From Polluticaenibacter yanchengensis (GTDB taxonomy: Bacteria > Bacteroidota > Bacteroidia > Chitinophagales > Chitinophagaceae): a stretch of 64,000 bases of DNA. The notes under the pieces are model-generated. The model was not told where the DNA came from, searched no databases, and saw nothing but the letters and a program-made list of their open reading frames with translations. A program made the position numbers and the translations under genes. Of the stretch, positions 8,125 to 16,484 are shown piece after piece. Numbering within the stretch: the stretch's first letter is position 1; each line of letters starts with the position of its first letter. Location: contig JAQGEF010000019.1 in assembly GCA_027854065.1 (NCBI GenBank), forward strand, positions 1 through 64,000. The letters are read 5' to 3'.

Positions 8125-11100
8125 ATGTTGAATAAAATTATATTATTCAGCATCAGGAACAAACTCATCATAGGTTTTTTAACGCTTATGCTGATCGTTT
8201 GGGGCGTTTGGAGTGCCTCTAAATTGCCGGTTGATGCTGTACCCGATATTACACAAAACCAGGTCCAGATCTTTTCTTATTCGCCAAACCTGGCAGCACA
8301 GGAAGTTGAACAGTATATTACTTATCCCATAGAACAAAGCATCGCTACTGTACCCCATATTACCGAAACGCGCTCTATTTCCCGTTTTGGACTATGCGTT
8401 ATTACCGTGGTTTTCGATGAAGATATAGATATCTATTTCGCCCGTCAGCTTATAAACGAAAAGCTGAATGAAGTATCCGAAAGAATTCCAAAGCATTACG
8501 GAAAACCGGAACTGACACCAGTTTCCACTGGGTTAGGCGAAATATACCAGTATGTATTAAAAGTAAAAGAAGCCCAGGCGGATAAATACTCCGCTACGGA
8601 GTTAAGAACCATCCAGGATTGGATCGTTGCCCGCCAGCTTTATGGTATTCGCGGAGTGGCGGAAGTCAGTAGTTTAGGTGGTTACAAAAAACAATATGAA
8701 GTAGCTGTATCACCTGAGCGCTTACGTTCCATGGGTGTGAGCATTACAGATGTTTTTGATGCCCTGGAGAAAAATAACCAGAATATAGGTGGGGCATATA
8801 TAGAAAAAAATAAGCAAGCCTATTTTATACGCAGCATTGGCGTCATTACCAGCCTGGAAGATATCCGGTCCGTAGTAGTAAAACAAAATATGGACGGTGT
8901 GCCCATCTTCATAGGAGATGTCGCAGAAGTACAGTATGGCAGTGCTATCAGGTACGGCGCACTCACCATTGACGGGAAAAGTGAAGCCGTAGGTGGTATC
9001 GTACTAATGTTGAAAGGTGCTAATAGTAATGAAGTTACTGAACTTGTAAAAAGTAAGATCGAGCAAATAAATAAGAGTCTGCCGGAAGGCATTACTATAG
9101 AACCCTTTTTGGAAAGGACATCCTTAGTAGAAAGAGCTATAAATACGGTTAAAAATAACCTGATAGAAGGTGCTTTAATAGTCATTTTTGTATTAATAAT
9201 ATTCCTCGGGAACATCAGGGCAGGCCTGATAGTAGCTTCCGCTATTCCGTTATCATTATTGTTTGCATTTGGCATGATGTATTTATTTGGTGTCAGTGCC
9301 AATCTTATGAGTCTCGGAGCTATTGATTTCGGGCTCATAGTAGATGGTTCACTTATTGTAGTAGAGGCAACTGTCCATCATTTAGGTATCAGGAAAAAAA
9401 CTGCCAGGCTTACACAGTATGAGATGGATATGGAAGTATATGAATCTGCCGCTAAAATAAGAAGCAGTGCAGCATTAGGCGAAGTCATCATTATGATTGT
9501 GTATGTTCCCATTTTATCATTGGTGGGCATCGAAGGAAAAATGTTTAAACCGATGGCGCAAACGGTAGTATTTGCCATATTAGGCGCTTTAATATTATCA
9601 CTCACTTATATCCCCATGATGTGCGCTTTAGCTTTATCTAAAAAAACGGAAACCAAAGAAAGTTTTGCAGATAAGTTAATAGCCCGGCTGCAGCGCTGGT
9701 ATTCGCAGATCATCCATAAAGCAATTACAATAAGAAAAACAATCGTAGCAGTCACCGTTTCAGCTTTTATAATATCAGTCATCATGTTCTCCAGGATGGG
9801 AGGAGAGTTTATACCACAGTTACAGGAAGGTGATTTCGCATTTCATTGTATCCTGCCGCAGGGAAGTTCCCTCAATCAAAGCATCAGAACCAGCATGCAG
9901 GCAGAACGCATTATCAAATCCTTTGACGAAGTGGAAATGGTAGTAGGCAAAACAGGTACAGGAGAAATTCCTACAGATCCCATGCCGCCGGAAGCAACCG
10001 ATATGATCATTGCTTTAAAGCCTAAAAGTGAGTGGAAAAGAGATATCAGCTATAAAGAATTAGCAACTGAGATGATGGATGATCTGAAAATTATTCCCGG
10101 CGTATTTTTTGAGTCCACACAGCCTATCCAGATGCGTTTTAATGAGTTAATGACAGGTGTAAGGCAGGATGTGGCCGTAAAAGTATTTGGAGAGAATATA
10201 GATACCCTGGCAATGTTGGCTCAAAAAGTGTCAGGTGTTATTGCCACTGTAAAAGGAGCTACCGCACCGCAGGTAGAGCGTACCGCCGGGCTGCCGCAAA
10301 TATCGATAGAATACAACAGGGTACGCCTGGCAGGGTATAATTTATCCATAGACGATGTCAACAGGTCAGTTAATACCGCCTTTACAGGTGCAGTTACAGG
10401 TTCCGTGTATGAAAATGAGCGTAACTTTGACCTGGTAGTACGCCTGGATAGTGCGCACAGAAGCAGCTTAGATAATGTCGGCAACCTTTTAATAGCCACT
10501 CCCAATGGTAACCAGGTTCCATTGTCGCAAATTGCCAATATCTCCATCAAAGAAAGTGCTGCACAAATCAGCCGCGAAGGTGGTAAAAGAAGAATCGTGG
10601 TCGGGTTTAATGTAAGCGGGAGAGACGTGCAATCTGTAGTAACAGAGATCGAGGATAAACTGGACAGAGCAGATCTGTTACCGGCCGGCTACACTTATGA
10701 ATATGGCGGCAGTTTTGAGAATTTAAAAGAAGCTTCTGCCAGGTTATCCATTGCTGTGCCTATAGCGCTATTCCTGATTTTTATGTTATTGTATTTAACC
10801 TTCCATTCTGTAAAACAGGCATTGCTGATATATACCGCTATCCCGATGAGTGCCATTGGTGGAGTGGTCGCATTATATTTAAGAGACATGCCGTTTAGTA
10901 TTAGTGCCGGTGTTGGTTTCATCGCATTATTCGGGGTAGCAGTACTGAATGGTATTGTGCTCATCAGTACATTTAATCAATTGGAAAAAGATGGTATTAA
11001 AGACGTATTTGAGCGGGTTTATAAAGGAACAGAAATGCGTTTGCGGCCTGTACTAATGACAGCAACAGTTGCTTCTTTAGGCTTTCTGCCAATGGCAATA

Positions 11101-12438
11101 AGCACCGGTGCTGGTGCTGAAGTACAAAAGCCCCTTGCAACCGTAGTAATCGGTGGTATTATAACAGCTACTTTTTTAACACTTGTATCGCTGCCTTGTT
11201 TATACATCATTTTTAGCAAGCGTAAAAAGCTGGCGCCAAAAATGACTTTACCGGTTATTTTACTGGCAATGCTGGGTATAAGCAATACTGCCGGCGCCCA
11301 GATACGAATAGCACCGGATGCAGCCGTGGATACCGCCTTCAAAGCAAATTTGAATTTTACAGTCGCCGGTAAATCCATAGCGCACGCACAAGCATTGACT
11401 AAATCCGTAAGTATCGTTAATAAAACAGGTGTATTCGTGGAAAATGAAGACTTAAGACCATCGGATAATAAAGGTATTATGAAGATTGGTATTTCACAAT
11501 CCGTAGAATGGCCAGGCCTGTATGCTGCCAGGAAAAACTATCTTACTGAGTTGGCAACGCTTCAGCAAATGAATATTGATGTGCTTAAAGCCAGGATAAA
11601 AAGAGATGTTCATACCAGCTATTACCAGCTTTGGTTCTTGCAGGATAAAATAAAACTTTACCGGCAACTGGATTCCATCTATTCTTCGCTGTACAAAGCC
11701 GCGGATTTAAGAGTAAAAACAGGAGAGGCAGCCGGGTTGGAAAGAATAGCAGCCAATGTCCAAATGAAAGAGACCCAGGTATTGGCCAGCCAGTTACAAA
11801 AAGGACTGGAAGCAGAGCAACTTCAGCTAATGATGTTGCTGAATGCCGGTGAAGCCATATTGCCCCTTAATAGTGATCTGCAGAAAATGGCACTCAATAT
11901 CCGGCTGAAAGATTCATCTGTGCATCCTGAAGTTAATTTTCAATTGCAGGATGCAAAATCCAAACTCAGTGAAATTGATATGATAAAGCAGGAACAAAAG
12001 CCGGACTTCTCAGGTCGTTTTTTTAGCCAGCGTTTATGGGGTGCTAAAGACCCGTTCACCGGTTTTTCAGTATCGGCGAATATCCCGATTTTCAACAGGG
12101 GCGCAAACCAGCAAAAAATAAAAGCGGCAGAGTTTAATTACCAGGCGTCCGTTGCCCAGGCCGATGTGTTAAAGCAACAGTTTTCAACGCAGGTGTACCA
12201 GCAGCTTCAGATTATTCAGAAACACCAGCAACAGTTAAGCTTTTACGAAGAAGTTGGTTTGAAGCAATCTGAAGAAATAATAAAAGCTGCTACCCTCAGT
12301 TATAAAAGCGGAGAGATCAGTTATGCGGAGCTGACCCAGTTCATGAGCCAGGCAGTGAATACTAAACTGAATTATTTAGAAACTTTAAATAACTATAATC
12401 ACGCAGTGGTTTTATATCAATATTTACAAAACGATTAA
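8125..12438 (+). CDS. CusA/CzcA-type heavy-metal RND pump fused to TolC-like outer-membrane factor
   Basis: 1437 aa. Residues ~1-1035 are an HME-RND proton-driven metal efflux transporter with N-terminal membrane helix, FPDAVPDIT-like segment VDAVPDITQNQVQIFS, the TM4 stretch SLGAIDFGLIVDGSLI with its proton-relay acidic residue, and two large periplasmic loops. After the last pump helix (~1010-1032) come a basic patch SKRKKLAPK and a signal-peptide-like segment ending SNTAGAQ (~1054). A ~380-aa coiled-coil outer-membrane-factor-like domain follows (LKARIKRDVHTSYYQLWFL; FSVSANIPIFNRGANQQKI). The fusion would supply both inner- and outer-membrane parts of a tripartite pump. The CusB-type adaptor starts 3 bp after its stop. 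Substrate (Cu/Ag versus Co/Zn/Cd) cannot be fixed. Confidence 0.93.
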   Translation: MLNKIILFSIRNKLIIGFLTLMLIVWGVWSASKLPVDAVPDITQNQVQIFSYSPNLAAQEVEQYITYPIEQSIATVPHITETRSISRFGLCVITVVFDEDIDIYFARQLINEKLNEVSERIPKHYGKPELTPVSTGLGEIYQYVLKVKEAQADKYSATELRTIQDWIVARQLYGIRGVAEVSSLGGYKKQYEVAVSPERLRSMGVSITDVFDALEKNNQNIGGAYIEKNKQAYFIRSIGVITSLEDIRSVVVKQNMDGVPIFIGDVAEVQYGSAIRYGALTIDGKSEAVGGIVLMLKGANSNEVTELVKSKIEQINKSLPEGITIEPFLERTSLVERAINTVKNNLIEGALIVIFVLIIFLGNIRAGLIVASAIPLSLLFAFGMMYLFGVSANLMSLGAIDFGLIVDGSLIVVEATVHHLGIRKKTARLTQYEMDMEVYESAAKIRSSAALGEVIIMIVYVPILSLVGIEGKMFKPMAQTVVFAILGALILSLTYIPMMCALALSKKTETKESFADKLIARLQRWYSQIIHKAITIRKTIVAVTVSAFIISVIMFSRMGGEFIPQLQEGDFAFHCILPQGSSLNQSIRTSMQAERIIKSFDEVEMVVGKTGTGEIPTDPMPPEATDMIIALKPKSEWKRDISYKELATEMMDDLKIIPGVFFESTQPIQMRFNELMTGVRQDVAVKVFGENIDTLAMLAQKVSGVIATVKGATAPQVERTAGLPQISIEYNRVRLAGYNLSIDDVNRSVNTAFTGAVTGSVYENERNFDLVVRLDSAHRSSLDNVGNLLIATPNGNQVPLSQIANISIKESAAQISREGGKRRIVVGFNVSGRDVQSVVTEIEDKLDRADLLPAGYTYEYGGSFENLKEASARLSIAVPIALFLIFMLLYLTFHSVKQALLIYTAIPMSAIGGVVALYLRDMPFSISAGVGFIALFGVAVLNGIVLISTFNQLEKDGIKDVFERVYKGTEMRLRPVLMTATVASLGFLPMAISTGAGAEVQKPLATVVIGGIITATFLTLVSLPCLYIIFSKRKKLAPKMTLPVILLAMLGISNTAGAQIRIAPDAAVDTAFKANLNFTVAGKSIAHAQALTKSVSIVNKTGVFVENEDLRPSDNKGIMKIGISQSVEWPGLYAARKNYLTELATLQQMNIDVLKARIKRDVHTSYYQLWFLQDKIKLYRQLDSIYSSLYKAADLRVKTGEAAGLERIAANVQMKETQVLASQLQKGLEAEQLQLMMLLNAGEAILPLNSDLQKMALNIRLKDSSVHPEVNFQLQDAKSKLSEIDMIKQEQKPDFSGRFFSQRLWGAKDPFTGFSVSANIPIFNRGANQQKIKAAEFNYQASVAQADVLKQQFSTQVYQQLQIIQKHQQQLSFYEEVGLKQSEEIIKAATLSYKSGEISYAELTQFMSQAVNTKLNYLETLNNYNHAVVLYQYLQND

Positions 12439-12440
12439 TT

Positions 12441-13613
12441 ATGTTCAAATACTTTTTTTATATATTCATTTTGCTGTTGGCAGGTTGTGCCTCTAATAAT
12501 AACGATGACCACAGTCACGATGCAGCAGATACTAAGACTGCCAATGCAGCAGCCGAAGGGAAAACGGGAGAATCTGTTCAGTTAACCAAAGCGCAAATGG
12601 GTGCTGTAGAAATAGAGCTTGGTGAAATAGTGCCGAAAGCAATTGCCAGTACCCTGGAAGTTACCGGTGTATTAAAAGTACCCAATGCTTATAAAGCGTT
12701 TGTGACGCCATTGTATAGCGGTGTAGTAAAAGACATCTATGTACACGATGGTATGCAGGTAAAAAAAGGACAGACACTGGCTATTATCAGTAATCCCGAA
12801 CTCCTGCAAAAGCAGCAGTTACTGCAACAGGTAAATGCACAGATTGCTTTAGCCGAGATAGAGTATAAAAGGCAGCAGGAACTGGTAGAAGGGAATGCGG
12901 CACCATTAAAAAGAATGCAGCAGGCACAAACTGAACTGGCGACTTTGCGTTCACAAAAATCAGGATTAGAACAACAGTTAAAAGTTGTTGGCGCATCTTA
13001 TAAGTATTCTTCAACATTCCCGGTAGTAGCCCCTATCAGCGGAGTGATCAATCATGTGAAAGCGCAGATCGGGTCAACTATAGACGGTATTTCCCCAATA
13101 GCTGAAATTGTTGACAATAGTGAACTTCACGTGGATCTGCATATTTTTGAAAAAGACCTGCCGCTGTTAAAAGTAAACCAGGCTGTTACTTTTCAGTTGA
13201 CAAACAATCCTCAAAATACCTACAACGGGGTTATAGCCACAGTGGGAGGGGCATTTGAACATGAAAGTAAAACCGTAGCGGTACATGCTGATGTGGTTGG
13301 CAATAAAACCGGGTTAATAGATGGTATGAATACCATTGTTCAGGTAATACTTGACTCTTCTAAAGTGGTACCGGCAGTGCCTAATGAAGCCATTGTAAAC
13401 TGGGGTGGCCAGGATTATATTTTCGCTGTTAAACAAACAGATTCTACTAATTTTAAATTTCATCCTGTTCCAATTTCCAAAGGACGCAGCCATGCGGGAT
13501 TTACCCAGATCACCATAATCGGCAGTAATAACGCACCTAAAAACATCGTGATTAAAAATGCCTTTTTTGTACAGGCTGCTTTGCAGAGTACAGATGATGG
13601 ACACGATCATTAA
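12441..13613 (+). CDS. RND efflux periplasmic adaptor (membrane fusion protein), CusB/CzcB type
   Basis: 390-aa lipoprotein. The signal ends in lipobox LLAGC with acylated Cys at residue 16, followed by a His-rich linker (DDHSHD). Then come the barrel-sandwich/biotinyl-like segment KAFVTPLYSGVVKDIYVHDG, a long alpha-hairpin rich in Gln/Leu (LLQKQQLLQQVNAQIALAEI), and a second lipoyl half with VVAPISGVINHVKAQIGS. A C-terminal His run (DDGHDH) may hold metal. It bridges the fused pump and outer-membrane factor. It is transcribed with the pump (3-bp gap) and ends at a strong terminator. Confidence 0.93.
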   Translation: MFKYFFYIFILLLAGCASNNNDDHSHDAADTKTANAAAEGKTGESVQLTKAQMGAVEIELGEIVPKAIASTLEVTGVLKVPNAYKAFVTPLYSGVVKDIYVHDGMQVKKGQTLAIISNPELLQKQQLLQQVNAQIALAEIEYKRQQELVEGNAAPLKRMQQAQTELATLRSQKSGLEQQLKVVGASYKYSSTFPVVAPISGVINHVKAQIGSTIDGISPIAEIVDNSELHVDLHIFEKDLPLLKVNQAVTFQLTNNPQNTYNGVIATVGGAFEHESKTVAVHADVVGNKTGLIDGMNTIVQVILDSSKVVPAVPNEAIVNWGGQDYIFAVKQTDSTNFKFHPVPISKGRSHAGFTQITIIGSNNAPKNIVIKNAFFVQAALQSTDDGHDH

Positions 13614-13627
13614 ATAAAATATTCTAT

Positions 13628-13660
13628 AAAAAATGCCTGCAATTAAGGCAGGCATTTTTA
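13628..13660 (+). terminator. Terminator of metal-efflux operon
   Basis: AAAAATGCCTGC and a GGCAGGCATTTTT arm form a near-perfect stem around AATTAA, with T residues following. Confidence 0.9.
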
Positions 13661-13800
13661 TAGATCAATTTCAGCGCTCTTTTAAGTCAGGCTGTTTACC
13701 TGATAGCTGCACTGCATACCAATTTCAACAGCATTGTAATGTGTTTCTGTTTCTTGCCTGCATGTTACCAGCTGCCCACATCTCCGGCAGGTCTTTAGCC

Positions 13801-14583
13801 ATTCTTATCTATAATAATGAATAGTCGGGCATTGCTTTAGGCGGGTGGAATTACCCGTCTGAATCGGTAAAGGTAATAGCAAGTTCTGTTGTAAATAATA
13901 CCTGCTTTAAGAATGATTACAAGAAAAGCTTTATGGGAGAATTGTACTTGTCTTATAGTGAGAACTGCTCTGTGCAGAACAATATCTTTTATACTTCGGA
14001 CGCCAGAACTTTATGCTATGCAGAACTGGGGCAGCCGGGTCTGAGTTTTAACTACAACTTGTTTTACAGTGATAATAACCCTGCAACTATTTCTGCTGAA
14101 TGGAACAATGTTTATTATGGTTCTTTAAGTACATTGTTTGCAGCTACAAAGACGAATCAAAATAGTATGGTCGCAAATCCAATGTTTATAAGCACTGTTC
14201 TGGCCAACCCCGATTTTCATTTGAAACCAGGTTCTGCTGCTATCAATAAGGGCAACCCGTTACACAATAATGCCACGCAAACCATTACCGTTATCGATAA
14301 CCAGCTACGATATAATGATACAGTAGATTGTGGTGCTGATGAATTTTATACTGCGCAAAAAGTTTATTTTTTTACAGGAAACGGCAACTGGGATATCAGT
14401 AGTAACTGGTTAAATAAACTAATGCCTCCAAGCCCCATAAATAGCGGGGAGCAAATATGGATAACGCCTGTAAAAAACGGTCATTGCATTTTAAACAGGG
14501 AGCAGGTTGTGAATAGGGGTGCTTCTGTAATTGTGTGTAAGTATGCTGATTTTAAAATACCGGTTGATATGATTATCCGGTAG
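13801..14583 (+). pseudogene. Decayed right-handed beta-helix / choice-of-anchor-type secreted protein
   Basis: One frame reads through from ~13801 to 14583 apart from a TAG at 13822-13824. After the stop it reads SGIALGGWNYPSESVKVIAS, then NNTCFKNDY, and from the ATG at 13933 SYSENCSVQNNIFYTS, FNYNLFYSDN and NPDFHLKPGSAAINKGNP. These stacked N-rich turns and the PGSAAINKG closing motif are typical of parallel beta-helix proteins. The sequence upstream of IYNNE has no such pattern and there is no signal peptide, so the 5' part is missing. The intact 216-codon part could still be translated, but it looks like a remnant. The C-terminal ~70 residues match nothing I know. Confidence 0.6.
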
Positions 14584-14640
14584 AAAATGCCATAGTTTAC
14601 ATAAGTGAATTTTATTGCTGAATATTGATTCAAATGTTGA

Positions 14641-14748
14641 GGGGCTGCGGGGGCTGGAGGGCCTGGTACGACGAAGGAGTACCGAGCGTAAGCGAGCCCG
14701 GACGCGCCCGGACTGAAGCTGAAGTGCAATACAAAAGGCGATAGCCCC
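14641..14748 (-). repeat. Interspersed palindromic element, copy 3 (short form)
   Basis: On the minus strand it starts GGGGCTATCGCC, contains CTTCAGTCCGGGCGCG, an inner palindrome GGTACTCC...GTCGTACC, and ends CCCCCGCAGCCCC. The inner GGTACGACG-type palindrome is shared with copy 1. The TTTGGGGT centre of copies 1, 2 and 4 is missing. Confidence 0.65.
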
Positions 14749-14813
14749 GAAACAAAAAACAAATGCCGCATCCGGGTGAAAGTTTCTTTTAAATAGAAAT
14801 TGGGTTTAAATAC

Positions 14814-14821
14814 TATATTTG
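14814..14821 (+). promoter_or_regulatory. -7 promoter element before the riboswitch (TATATTTG)
   Basis: Matches TAnnTTTG. The predicted transcript start (~14828) falls exactly at the 5' edge of the cobalamin aptamer. No properly spaced -33 was found. Confidence 0.55.
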
Positions 14822-14828
14822 CTGCGAA

Positions 14829-15016
14829 AATTGGTTCCGGGAATGATTGCAAACATTAACGGATTAAATGGGAATTTGGTGTAAATCCAAAACTGTCCCG
14901 CAGCTGTAAAAAGCACTCGTAAGAGAACAGTTTATCAGATTTTTTAGTCACTGTATTTATTGTAGAATATGGGAAGGCTTGATAAAATGTGCTTTAAGTC
15001 AGAATACCTGCCAACT
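14829..15016 (+). promoter_or_regulatory. Cobalamin (B12) riboswitch
   Basis: The conserved core reads TTAAATGGGAATTTGGTGTAA then ATCC...AACTGTCCCGCAGCTGTAA (14864-14911). The 3' B12 box reads AAGTCAGAATACCTGCC (14996-15012). These match the btuB-type aptamer words GGGAA, GGTGnAA, CCCGCnnCTGT and GAnnACCTGCC in the right order and spacing. The expression platform lies in 15017-15175, where CTTTTGT/ACAAAAG (near 15016-15045) can form a hairpin. It sits 160 bp before a two-gene operon of T9SS-secreted proteins on the same strand. Cobalamin normally lowers expression of genes behind such switches. Confidence 0.93.
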
Positions 15017-15175
15017 TTTGTTTTATGCGCTTTCGTGGACAAAAGCAGTATAATGATGTCAAAATAATTATTGCAGCAGGTTTGATTGTTTGTTTTGTTT
15101 TTTTGCATTTTCATTATTTAGATTAATTGTCTGTTTGAAGCGTGTTATATCAATGCTTAAGAATTAATTTAAACA

Positions 15176-16483
15176 ATGATTATGATACGTATTTCTACTA
15201 AAATTTCTGTGCTTTTACTGGCACTTTTTGGTTGGGCGAATGCTTCTGTTGCCCAGAACCTGGTTCCCAACGGAGACTTTGAGGCATTTAAATGTCCGAC
15301 CACCTACACCGGCTTTGCGCTGCAGGTATCTACCAATATGCCATACTGGTATTCTGGTAACTGTGCGAGTCCTGATGTGTTTTCTAATTGTGGCGTAGCT
15401 ACCGGTGGAAACAGGACATTGGCGCCGGATGTCATTTTCGGCTACCAGTACGCGCGTTCCGGCAATGGCTTTATGGGCCTGGGTTTTTACAGTGGCTGGT
15501 TCGAATATATGGGTACTAAATTAAAGCAGCCATTGGAGGCCGGGGAAGTGTATAAAGTGTCTTTCTGGGTGGCTTGTGCAGATAATATGGTGTGGGCAGC
15601 AGACCAGATAGGTGCTTATTTCTCAACATCCCTGGATAGCTGTGTAAGTGGTTTTAGCGGGCCGGTCTTTAACTATACACCGCAGGTAGTGAATGAAAAA
15701 GGCCGTTTTTTAACCGATACTGTCTGGACAGAAATAAAAGGCGAGTTTGTGGCTTCGGGTGGTGAGGAATATCTGACATTAGGTTATTTCAAGCCAATTG
15801 TACTTGCTGATTTTTACAAATTTCCAGATCCGGGAAATGGATTGAAAGCCAAAGCAAATCCTAACTATCAACCTACGGTAAATGGAACAGGTACTGCTAC
15901 AAGTCCTCGCGCTTATTACTACATAGATGATGTGGTGGTAGAAAAACAAAATAGCTTACCGGTACAGTTTAAGCAATTAAATTACGAAGTATTGGCGAAC
16001 GCAACAAAGCTTACCTGGGCCACTGCATCAGAAATTAATAACTGCGAATTTGTTATTGAAAAATCCAATGAAGGGGCCAGCTTCAAAACAATCGGATCTG
16101 TGAAAGGTGCCGGAAATAGTAGCATTGAGCTGAGCTATTCTTTTACTGATAATGGGTTGAATACCGCGGTATCTTACTACAGGATAAAGCAAGTGGATTG
16201 TGATGGAAAATATGCTTACAGCAATATTGTAAAAGTGCTTAATAAAAGTAATACCATAAAAATATATCCGAATCCTGCTAATCAATACCTGGTAGTAGAA
16301 TTACCTGCGGATGAAAAATCTGCGGTAGTTAATATTTATAGTATTGATGGCAAGCGCGTCCATTCATTAACAGTAGCGGGGACTCAACCAAGAATTGATA
16401 TATCGCAATTACTTTCCGGCTCTTATTTCATTAACGTCACATCTAAAGGACAGCATTATAGTCAAAAATTCGTAAAAGAATAG
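15176..16483 (+). CDS. Secreted protein with T9SS type A sorting domain, behind a B12 riboswitch
   Basis: 435 aa (ATG 15176; 15182 is an equally good start). A signal peptide (IRISTKISVLLLALFGWANA) ends near SVAQ. Residues ~25-265 form a Cys-containing beta-sandwich-like domain starting NLVPNGDFEAFKCP and including YARSGNGFMGLGFY and YKVSFWVACADN, which resembles carbohydrate-binding or DUF642-like jelly rolls. This part is followed by a fibronectin-like region (LTWATASEINNCEFVIEKS). The C-terminus (KIYPNPANQYLVVELP...ISQLLSGSYFINV) is a classic T9SS sorting signal, so the product should be exported and anchored or released at the cell surface. It is translationally close-coupled to the next gene (1-bp gap). 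The ligand is unknown. Confidence 0.88.
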   Translation: MIMIRISTKISVLLLALFGWANASVAQNLVPNGDFEAFKCPTTYTGFALQVSTNMPYWYSGNCASPDVFSNCGVATGGNRTLAPDVIFGYQYARSGNGFMGLGFYSGWFEYMGTKLKQPLEAGEVYKVSFWVACADNMVWAADQIGAYFSTSLDSCVSGFSGPVFNYTPQVVNEKGRFLTDTVWTEIKGEFVASGGEEYLTLGYFKPIVLADFYKFPDPGNGLKAKANPNYQPTVNGTGTATSPRAYYYIDDVVVEKQNSLPVQFKQLNYEVLANATKLTWATASEINNCEFVIEKSNEGASFKTIGSVKGAGNSSIELSYSFTDNGLNTAVSYYRIKQVDCDGKYAYSNIVKVLNKSNTIKIYPNPANQYLVVELPADEKSAVVNIYSIDGKRVHSLTVAGTQPRIDISQLLSGSYFINVTSKGQHYSQKFVKE

Positions 16484-16484
16484 G

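Noticed and set aside
8820..11378. Several long minus-strand ORFs inside the CusA gene
   Set aside because: They are antisense to a strongly supported family protein and have no recognisable domains.
13633..13824. Open frame starting in the efflux-operon terminator
   Set aside because: It begins inside the terminator hairpin and has no family character; only its last residues connect to the beta-helix relic.
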